A stretch of 18,951 bases of DNA from an uncultured Oscillospiraceae bacterium. GTDB lineage: Bacteria; Bacillota; Clostridia; Oscillospirales; Oscillospiraceae. Each line of letters begins with the position of its first letter. Position 1 is the stretch's first letter. The position numbers were made by a program, and so were the translations under genes. Where the stretch lies: NCBI GenBank assembly GCA_905236265.1, contig CAJOOV010000155.1, positions 1 to 18,951 on the forward strand, written 5' to 3'. Under the pieces are notes generated by a model. It worked only from the letters and a program-made list of their open reading frames with translations, did no database searches and was not told the DNA's origin. Below are positions 13,257 through 18,951 of the stretch, piece by piece.

Positions 13257-14402
13257 ATGAATAATAAGGTTAAAGATATTCTTGTTAACACGGTTTTCAG
13301 AGTCGGATCAGGCCTGAATAGATTCTTTGCCAAGAAAGATAATGTCGTTCTTCTGTATTCGAATGTCGGCTTCCGAGATAATGTACGGTCAATCTATGAT
13401 TATATGATTCGTAATGGATACAATGCGAAGTATCACATTATCATAAGCGCCACCAGATTTCTTCCTGACAACCTGCCGGACAATGTTGAAGTGGTGAGTA
13501 ATGTAAGGGGAATATTGAAGTATTATACTGCAAAACATGTGTTTTACTGTCAGGGAAAGATTCCGCTGTATCCGGCGCAGAATCAATATGTTGTCCAGAT
13601 GTGGCACGGTACTCCTTTTAAGGGAAATGACAAACGTCAGGGAAAGGCAACCACAAATAAACCATATTACTCTCATATTTTTTCATCATCTCCGTATTTT
13701 GAACAAATCATTATGGATAATTTTTATGTCAACAGAGAGAATGTGGCAATATGTGGCCAGCCCAGAACGGATGTTTTGTTTGAGGAAAATCTGCTTCCTG
13801 ACGAATTAAGCCATTTTGATAAGCTCATTCTCTGGCTCCCAACATGGAGAAAATCCGCCATTGTTGGACAGGAGGACGTTAAACAGACTTCAGTTGTGCC
13901 CATCTTTAAAATGGAAGATTTGAATGAATTGGAAAAACGCCTCTCCGAGCGAAACATTGGTCTGCTGATAAAGCTTCATTACATGCAGGATCTGGATTTG
14001 CTGAAGGATACTCATTTTGCTCACATTCTTCTTTTGAGCGATATAGATTTCCAAAACCGAGGCTGGGATCTGTACCGCATTATGAGCCAAACGAGCGCAT
14101 TAGTCACAGATTATTCGTCGGTGTTTTACGACTATATGCTTCTTGACAGACCGATTGCATATGCGATTGATGACTTTGATGAGTATATGAGCAGAAGAGG
14201 CTTTGTCGTAGACGACCCGGAATACTTTATGGCAGGCGAGAAGATAAAGAAAAAGGATGACTTCTATCGATTTATAGGTCATGTAGCCGAAGGGAAAGAT
14301 CCATACAAAGCCCAGAGGAACGAGGTCAATCGCATTACGCACACTTACATTGATGGAAATAATTGCAAACGGGCACTCGAAATAGGTGGAGTCTGCCTGT
14401 AG
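13257..14402 (+). CDS. CDP-glycerol glycerophosphotransferase family protein (TagB/TagF-like)
   Basis: A 381-residue protein of the family that moves polyol phosphates from CDP-glycerol or CDP-ribitol in teichoic-acid synthesis. VVQMWHGTPFKG carries H117 and LLIKLHYMQD carries H241, the likely counterparts of the two catalytic histidines of TagF. LWLPTWRKS and ALVTDYSSVFYDYMLLDRPIAYAIDDFDEY (D285, S287, S288) bind the CDP donor in TagF. No membrane segment is seen; the family is peripheral. The size fits TagB or a single-domain TagF. The frame extends upstream to 13125 inside the previous gene, but the ATG at 13257 (MNNKVKDILVNTVF) with a GGGG purine stretch upstream is more sensible. The gene is clearly AT-richer than those before it. 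The donor might be made by the cytidylyltransferase gene next to it. Confidence 0.88.
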   Translation: MNNKVKDILVNTVFRVGSGLNRFFAKKDNVVLLYSNVGFRDNVRSIYDYMIRNGYNAKYHIIISATRFLPDNLPDNVEVVSNVRGILKYYTAKHVFYCQGKIPLYPAQNQYVVQMWHGTPFKGNDKRQGKATTNKPYYSHIFSSSPYFEQIIMDNFYVNRENVAICGQPRTDVLFEENLLPDELSHFDKLILWLPTWRKSAIVGQEDVKQTSVVPIFKMEDLNELEKRLSERNIGLLIKLHYMQDLDLLKDTHFAHILLLSDIDFQNRGWDLYRIMSQTSALVTDYSSVFYDYMLLDRPIAYAIDDFDEYMSRRGFVVDDPEYFMAGEKIKKKDDFYRFIGHVAEGKDPYKAQRNEVNRITHTYIDGNNCKRALEIGGVCL

Positions 14403-14429
14403 AATGTTTTGTAAGGTGGAGATGACAAG

Positions 14430-15152
14430 ATGAAAAATATAGCACTTATTATCGCCGGGGGCGTTGGGGCAAGAACCCATCAGGATATTCCCAAGCAGTT
14501 TATCCATGTGAAGGATGTACCCGTTATTGTGTATACGCTGCAGGCATTCCAGAATCACCCTCAGATTGATGCAATCGAAGTCGTTTGTCTGGAGGGCTGG
14601 CATGATGTCCTGTGGGCGTATTGCAGGCAGTTCGGAATCAGCAAACTGGAGAATGTTGTAAATGGCGGCGAGACCGGTCAGGATTCCATCCGAAACGGTC
14701 TCTGGGATATTGCGAAACGGTATCAGGATGATGATGATATTGTCCTGATTCATGACTCCATCCGGCCTATGGTCAGTGCGGACGTCATTTCCGACAATAT
14801 CCGTGTCTGCAGAAAGTACGGTAATGCAACGACGGTTGTCCCGTGTACATCCGTTATGCTGACAACGGAGGATTCAACTGTATCTGAGGGTCAGATACCC
14901 AGAGACAATCTGAAAATTACGCAGACTCCGCAGGCATTCTTCTTAAATGAACTGCTTAAGGTGCATGAGAAAGCGATGAAAATGACAGATCTGCTTCCGT
15001 CCATCGCATCCTGTGCGCTGTATATCGAGATGGGGAAGAAGGTCTATCTCTCTCAGGGCTCGGAAAAGAATATCAAGATTACCACATCTGAAGACATTGA
15101 AATCTTCCAGTCGCTGCTTGAATCCAAGCGCCCTGAATGGCTGAAGAGGTAA
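14430..15152 (+). CDS. IspD/TarI-family cytidylyltransferase
   Basis: A 240-residue CTP-dependent nucleotidyltransferase. ALIIAGGVGARTHQDIPKQF is the nucleotide-binding loop (here AGG rather than the usual AAG). NGGETGQDSIRNGL and VLIHDSIRPMVSADVI are the other signatures. HDSIRP is closer to ribitol-5-phosphate cytidylyltransferases (TarI, HDSVRP) than to IspD (HDAARP), though GGETGQDSIRNGL leans to IspD. It would make a CDP-alditol or CDP-sugar. Context argues against housekeeping isoprenoid synthesis: it sits after a CDP-polyol transferase and before an RpiB-like gene, with only 4 nt between stop and the next start. The TarJ reductase usually paired with TarI is not seen. AAGGTGGAG precedes the ATG. 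Substrate unknown. Confidence 0.88.
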   Translation: MKNIALIIAGGVGARTHQDIPKQFIHVKDVPVIVYTLQAFQNHPQIDAIEVVCLEGWHDVLWAYCRQFGISKLENVVNGGETGQDSIRNGLWDIAKRYQDDDDIVLIHDSIRPMVSADVISDNIRVCRKYGNATTVVPCTSVMLTTEDSTVSEGQIPRDNLKITQTPQAFFLNELLKVHEKAMKMTDLLPSIASCALYIEMGKKVYLSQGSEKNIKITTSEDIEIFQSLLESKRPEWLKR

Positions 15153-15156
15153 ACGC

Positions 15157-15654
15157 ATGAGAATCGCAATCGGGAACGACAGAAACGGAATAGGCTATAA
15201 GAATAGACTCACGAAGCATCTGGAATCACTGGGACACACCGTTGTAAACTGCGGTACGGACGAGGATTTTCCTGCTGATTACCCGGTTCATGGAGAACGT
15301 GTCGGAAGATTGGTGGCATCCGGCGATTGTGACCGGGGAATCGTGATTTGTGCAACCGGCATCGGGATTTGTATGTGTGCCGGGAAGGTCAGGGGTGTGC
15401 GTGCAGGCATGGCGTATAACGATGATGTTGCCAGACTGATGCGTGTCCATAACAATGCCAATGTGGTGGGATTTGGTCAGGACTACATGACCTACGAAGA
15501 GGTGGAAAAAAGAACGGACATCTTTCTGACAACAGACTTCGCAGGTGGGTATCATAATACCAGAATTCAGCAGATAGCAGATATAGAGGAAGGGAAGCCG
15601 ATTCACCAGACCCCTGTCATGAATAAAAACCATCAACACACGAAAGGACAATAG
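15157..15654 (+). CDS. RpiB/LacAB-family sugar-phosphate isomerase
   Basis: A 165-residue protein of the ribose-5-phosphate isomerase B family. It keeps the catalytic-type cysteine loop IVICATGIGICMCAGK and the RVHNNANVVGFG motif with the ring-opening histidine. It differs from classic RpiB at the first motif: DRNG (R9) instead of DHAG/DHVG, and CATG instead of CGTG. RpiB converts ribulose and ribose 5-phosphates; relatives act on allose or galactose 6-phosphates. Close packing (4 nt after the cytidylyltransferase, 2 nt before the TPP enzyme) points to a dedicated biosynthetic role, perhaps making the pentose phosphate that is later activated with CTP. AGAGG in the end of the upstream gene is the ribosome site. 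The tail after about residue 145 (KPIHQTPVMNKNHQHTKGQ) is polar and probably disordered. Confidence 0.87.
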   Translation: MRIAIGNDRNGIGYKNRLTKHLESLGHTVVNCGTDEDFPADYPVHGERVGRLVASGDCDRGIVICATGIGICMCAGKVRGVRAGMAYNDDVARLMRVHNNANVVGFGQDYMTYEEVEKRTDIFLTTDFAGGYHNTRIQQIADIEEGKPIHQTPVMNKNHQHTKGQ

Positions 15655-15656
15655 AG

Positions 15657-17387
15657 ATGAGAAAAATACCTGTAGCAGATTATCTGATCGAATTCTTTAT
15701 CGCAAACGGAGTGACCGATGTGTTTGGCTATCAGGGAGGAATGGTATGCCATATCTTCGATTCTCTGGGCATCTATAAAGACAAGATTCGTTATCACAGC
15801 TGTGGAAATGAGCAGGGCGCTGCTTTTGCTGCCTGCGGATATGCACAGGCTACCGGAAAACTCGGCGTTATTATTACTACCAGCGGTCCCGGCTTTACAA
15901 ATGCGCTTACCGGGCTGGCAAATGCCTGGTTTGACTCTCTGCCTGTTATGCTGATTTCAGGTCAGGTCAATACCAAAGATAAAAAGCGGGCTTATTCCTT
16001 CCGGCAGTTTGGCTTTCAGGAGATTCAGGCAGTCCCGATGGCTGAGCCTGTTGTAAAGAAGGCTTACGATGTAGATCTGGGGATGGACTATGCCGGACTG
16101 CTGGATGAGGCCTATAGAATTGCGTTTTCAGGACGTAAAGGGCCGGTGTATTTGGATTTCCCCATCAACGTAGGACGTGAAGTCATGGAAGCGGAGGACG
16201 TTATTGCTCCTGTTGTGCTTGAAACGCCTGCTCCATTCGATGCCGCACCATACATAGACCGGCTCATGGCTGCAAAGAAGCCAATCATTATTGCAGGCGG
16301 AGGTATCAGCCAGTGTGCGCTGAGAGAGGAATTCAGAGAGCTGGTCAACCTTCTTAAAATACCCGTTGTTCCCACAATGCCGGGGACGGATTTGGTGCCG
16401 GATGAGTCGCCCTATCATGTCGGTTTTCTCGGCGGAACAGCCAGAAGAGAAGCTGGAATTGTCCTGAAAAATACCGATTTTGTCCTCTCTCTGGGAACCC
16501 GTATGTGCAATAAAGCAATCGGATACAATCACGATGATTTTATCCCCAAGGCGGCCGGACTCATCCGGGTGGATATTGACACGGCTGAGTTTGAACGCAA
16601 GCTGAAGGATTGTGAGGAGGACGTACACGCAGACCTCAGATCCTTTATGCACAGTGCGCTGGAGCATGCGAAGCGGATTGAAGGTACACACGACCACACT
16701 CCGTGGGTTGAGGCGGTAGGAAAAATGCAGAGGCTCATGGAGCGGATTGACATGACGTTCGGTAATGACCTTGTGAGGCATTTTACGCAGATGATGCCGG
16801 AGAAAGCCTTCCTCACCCTTGATGTTGGTAATAATCTGATTTACGGGGAGCAGTCTGCTGTTGTAAAGACGGGAACAAGGATCTTTGCGTCAAATGGCCT
16901 TGGCTCAATGGGGTATGCGATTCCGGCTGCTCTGGGCATGGCTGTGACAAAGACACCGACCTATGTAGTCTCCGGCGACGGCGGAGCGCAGATGAACATT
17001 CAGGAGCTGAACACAATTGCGAAGCTGCACCTGCCTGTTAAGCTGCTGATCCTGAACAATCATGTGCTGGGTCATATAATCCTCTTTCAGGATCACTATC
17101 TGGACTGCAGAAGAACGGCAACGACAGAGGCCGGGAACGATTATTATTCCTGTGACTTTGCTGCTGTTGCCAAAGCATATGGGATCAGAAGCTGCAAAAT
17201 CAGGAGCATAGAAGAGCTGGATCAGTATAAGGCCGAACTGGTTGATGGGGAACCGTTCCTGATTGAGGCAGAATTTGAAGACTGCTCCATGCTGCCGAAT
17301 ATTCACGGCGGACTGGATCCGCTGACGAATGGTCCGGCGCTTCCGGAAGGTCTGGCAGATCAGGTAAGGGGCATTATGGAGGCGTGA
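15657..17387 (+). CDS. Thiamine-pyrophosphate enzyme, acetolactate synthase-like
   Basis: A 576-residue TPP-dependent enzyme with the three-domain order of the acetolactate synthase/pyruvate oxidase group. The N-terminal PYR domain has DVFGYQGGMVCHIFDSL and the cofactor-activating glutamate E52 (SCGNEQGAAFAACGYA). The middle domain has PIIIAGGGISQCA. The C-terminal PP domain has the GDG...NN thiamine motif (G440-G442 to N467-N468). Such enzymes decarboxylate a 2-keto acid and pass the C2 unit to an acceptor; no small regulatory subunit gene is nearby, so normal branched-chain amino-acid synthesis is unlikely. A family precedent in surface sugars is YerE, which adds an acetyl branch to a CDP-keto-sugar. 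The alternative of a phosphonopyruvate decarboxylase is disfavoured by length (those are near 380 residues). It is coupled to the RpiB-like gene (2 nt gap). Acceptor unknown. Confidence 0.88.
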   Translation: MRKIPVADYLIEFFIANGVTDVFGYQGGMVCHIFDSLGIYKDKIRYHSCGNEQGAAFAACGYAQATGKLGVIITTSGPGFTNALTGLANAWFDSLPVMLISGQVNTKDKKRAYSFRQFGFQEIQAVPMAEPVVKKAYDVDLGMDYAGLLDEAYRIAFSGRKGPVYLDFPINVGREVMEAEDVIAPVVLETPAPFDAAPYIDRLMAAKKPIIIAGGGISQCALREEFRELVNLLKIPVVPTMPGTDLVPDESPYHVGFLGGTARREAGIVLKNTDFVLSLGTRMCNKAIGYNHDDFIPKAAGLIRVDIDTAEFERKLKDCEEDVHADLRSFMHSALEHAKRIEGTHDHTPWVEAVGKMQRLMERIDMTFGNDLVRHFTQMMPEKAFLTLDVGNNLIYGEQSAVVKTGTRIFASNGLGSMGYAIPAALGMAVTKTPTYVVSGDGGAQMNIQELNTIAKLHLPVKLLILNNHVLGHIILFQDHYLDCRRTATTEAGNDYYSCDFAAVAKAYGIRSCKIRSIEELDQYKAELVDGEPFLIEAEFEDCSMLPNIHGGLDPLTNGPALPEGLADQVRGIMEA

Positions 17388-17394
17388 AACGGCA

Positions 17395-18018
17395 ATGAAT
17401 CCCGCAGAGACAGTCATCAGCCTTGCACATGAGCTGCAGTCACTTTCCGCCGCCGGGCTGACCTACTCGAAAGAAAGATTCGACATTGAGAGGTATGAAA
17501 GAATCAGAGAGATTGCAGCGGAGCTTGTAGCCTCGGTATCTGATGAGCCAGTGGAAAAAGTGCTGCATATTTTTGAGTCTGACGCCGATTACCAGACGCC
17601 GAAAATCAGTACAAGAGGCGCTATTTTCAACGAAAAAGATGAAATTCTCCTTGTAAAGGACTTTGATGGGATGTGGGTACTGCCCGGCGGATGGTGTGAT
17701 TACAACCAGACGATCATGAGCAATACCGTGAAAGAGGTCATGGAGGAAGCGGGTCTTGTGGTTGAACCGTATCGTCTGGTGGGAATCTTCGACAACCAGA
17801 AAAGACCATATCCCCAGTCGTACTTTCACTCGGAGAATGCGTTTGTCCTTTGCCGTGTAATCAGCGGGGAGTTTCACGAGAATTCGGAGACGACGAAGAG
17901 CGGGTATTTCAGTCTGGATGATTTGCCTGAGATCAACGTCCGAAAGACCAATGAACGGGAACTGAGATTGTGTTTAGAAGCGTATCGGGCGGAGCATTGG
18001 GAGCCAATAGTGGATTAG
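17395..18018 (+). CDS. Nudix hydrolase with N-terminal helical domain
   Basis: A 207-residue protein. Residues 1 to about 70 form a helical domain (SLAHELQSLSAAGLTYSKERFDIERYERI), as in the Nudix_hydro_N group. That group includes CDP-Chase of Bacillus cereus, a CDP-choline pyrophosphatase. The Nudix box spans G99 to L121 with exact family spacing but two substitutions: Q105 where the first glutamate is expected and K113 in place of the arginine of REUXEE. E114, E117 and E118, the main metal ligands, are kept. The gene lies 7 nt after the TPP enzyme and 14 nt before the licD-like gene. A role in hydrolysing a CDP-linked intermediate, or in proofreading its pool, is an inference from this family and location. 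GGAGG 11 nt before the ATG lies inside the preceding gene's end. Confidence 0.85.
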   Translation: MNPAETVISLAHELQSLSAAGLTYSKERFDIERYERIREIAAELVASVSDEPVEKVLHIFESDADYQTPKISTRGAIFNEKDEILLVKDFDGMWVLPGGWCDYNQTIMSNTVKEVMEEAGLVVEPYRLVGIFDNQKRPYPQSYFHSENAFVLCRVISGEFHENSETTKSGYFSLDDLPEINVRKTNERELRLCLEAYRAEHWEPIVD

Positions 18019-18032
18019 GGAGAATGCAGATA

Positions 18033-18890
18033 ATGGAGATTAGGCTGTCACAGGACAATTGTGGTAGACGGATTGGTCTGGACGAAAAGAAAGCAGCAAT
18101 GCTGGAATTATTAAACGCATTCGCTGACATCTGTGAGACAAATAATATCAGGTACTGGCTCGATGGAGGTACATTGATTGGTGCTGCAAGGCACAAAGGG
18201 TTTATTCCGTGGGATGATGATATTGATGTGATGGTTCCCAGAAAAGATCTCAAAAGACTGAAAATGATTACAGGAGGAAAAATAGGCGAATTCTTTTTGA
18301 CTGATCCAGATGATCGTATTTTTGACTTTGATGAACACTGGAGGCTTTGTGACGGAAGATATGTGGTAAAGTCAAAAAATTCCGGAATTTATCGACCACT
18401 GTTTATTGACCTTCTTCCGATGGTGGGATTTCCGGATAATCAGGAAGAAGTTGAAAGAATTTTTCATAAGCTGAGAATACTTCGATTTATTCATCAATGG
18501 ACTGCGGGCCCTGTATGGCATGGAACATCTTTTTTCAGAAAGGTTTATCATCTTGTTATGAGACCAATCGGGTTAATGATTGGGTATAACAGGATTATGG
18601 ACAAAATTGAATCGCTTAAAAACAGATTTGATTTTGATGAGAAAGAGTATGTTGGCAATATGTGTTCATCTGTGGCAGAATGGCGCGGCAAGGTCAGAAG
18701 AGAAGACTATGTCAGACCAAATCAGATGGAATTTGAGGGAAGACTGTACTCCGTTCCCGGTAATTATATTGAGTACCTTGAGCCTTTGTACGGAAAAAAC
18801 TGTACGGTAGAGCTTCCACCACCGGAGAAACGGATTGCAAATCACTCTGAAGAAGTATACCAATTCGTTGGAAAAGGAAACAGAAAATGA
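18033..18890 (+). CDS. LicD/fukutin-family phosphotransferase
   Basis: A 285-residue protein of the LicD family, nucleotidyltransferase-fold enzymes that move phosphocholine or polyol phosphate from CDP donors to a glycan. The signature is NIRYWLDGGTLIGAARHKGF (D44 and GGTLIG) followed by IPWDDDIDVMVPRKD with D61, D62, D63 and D65 as metal ligands. LFIDLLPMVGFPDN, and the end segment FEGRLYSVPGNYIEYLEPLYG, are also typical. No membrane segment is certain; residues around 165-190 are moderately hydrophobic. The frame runs back to 17970 in the Nudix gene. The ATG at 18033 has AGGGAGA 9 nt upstream and is preferred over 18024, which abuts that site. The stop overlaps the next start (ATGA, 18887-18890). 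Candidate donors include the product of the 14430 cytidylyltransferase; human relatives (fukutin, FKRP) use CDP-ribitol. Confidence 0.9.
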   Translation: MEIRLSQDNCGRRIGLDEKKAAMLELLNAFADICETNNIRYWLDGGTLIGAARHKGFIPWDDDIDVMVPRKDLKRLKMITGGKIGEFFLTDPDDRIFDFDEHWRLCDGRYVVKSKNSGIYRPLFIDLLPMVGFPDNQEEVERIFHKLRILRFIHQWTAGPVWHGTSFFRKVYHLVMRPIGLMIGYNRIMDKIESLKNRFDFDEKEYVGNMCSSVAEWRGKVRREDYVRPNQMEFEGRLYSVPGNYIEYLEPLYGKNCTVELPPPEKRIANHSEEVYQFVGKGNRK

Positions 18891-18951
18891 AATTATCATC
18901 TTTAGAACGGCAAGTCTATGAGAAATATATAGATATGTTCGATTTTTCAGA
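18887..18951 (+). CDS. Start of an unidentified gene (cut by right edge)
   Basis: An ATG at 18887 overlaps the licD-like stop by four bases (ATGA) and the frame is open to the edge: MKLSSLERQVYEKYIDMFDF followed by S. AAGGAAA lies 8 nt upstream. The overlap and ribosome site make it a likely coupled gene of the same operon. Twenty-one residues are too few for a family assignment. Confidence 0.6.
   Translation, partial: MKLSSLERQVYEKYIDMFDFS

Noticed and set aside
15657..17387. Housekeeping acetolactate synthase (ilvB)
   Set aside because: No ilvN, ilvC or other branched-chain genes are nearby and the gene is embedded in a surface-polymer operon; the family name alone does not give the reaction.
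1..18951. Transposons, CRISPR arrays, tRNA/rRNA genes, phage attachment sites
   Set aside because: No transposase-like protein, regularly spaced repeats or RNA gene signature was seen on reading both strands.

Overview
The window looks like chromosome from an anaerobic, endospore-forming, fairly GC-rich Clostridia-type Firmicute; an Oscillospiraceae-like gut bacterium is a guess. The basis is the yqfC-yqfD-phoH sporulation/RNA cluster, a PdaB-type sporulation deacetylase, an oxygen-sensitive class III ribonucleotide reductase, and strong Shine-Dalgarno and sigma-A-like signals. No tRNA, rRNA, insertion sequence or CRISPR array was seen.

Layout. (1) 1-1928, minus strand: yqfC, yqfD and the 5' part of phoH, cut by the left edge; phoH uses a TTG start. 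(2) 1929-2332: divergent regulatory region with two NrdR-like boxes, other inverted repeats and a consensus-like promoter for nrdD. (3) 2333-5072, plus strand: nrdD and nrdG, with a strong hairpin between them, ending in an intrinsic terminator. (4) 5125-5904, minus strand: a secreted or membrane-anchored polysaccharide deacetylase of the sporulation type, convergent with nrdG. (5) 6003-18951, plus strand: a cell-surface polysaccharide/phosphopolymer locus that continues past the right edge. It has two look-alike promoters (6003 and 7346). The first drives a UDP-GlcNAc 4,6-dehydratase-like gene closed by its own terminator; the second drives, after a roughly 300-nt structured leader, a long run of eleven co-directional genes plus a twelfth cut by the edge.

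How the locus may work (inference). A polyprenyl-phosphate sugar-1-phosphate transferase (7679) primes the lipid carrier. Three genes (9328-12494) contain the whole path from sedoheptulose 7-phosphate to GDP-D-glycero-alpha-D-manno-heptose, with the guanylyltransferase and the bisphosphate phosphatase fused in one protein. A WecG/TagA glycosyltransferase and a TagB/TagF-like glycerophosphotransferase follow, giving a teichoic-acid flavour. The last, tightly packed block (14430-18890) joins an IspD/TarI-type cytidylyltransferase, an RpiB-like isomerase, an acetolactate-synthase-like TPP enzyme, a Nudix hydrolase and a LicD/fukutin-type phosphotransferase. This set could make, edit and attach a CDP-activated pentose- or polyol-like phosphate that I cannot match to a known product, and is the best candidate for something undescribed. 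Base composition falls sharply from about 13.2 kb onward, suggesting that this block has a different origin from the chromosomal backbone.
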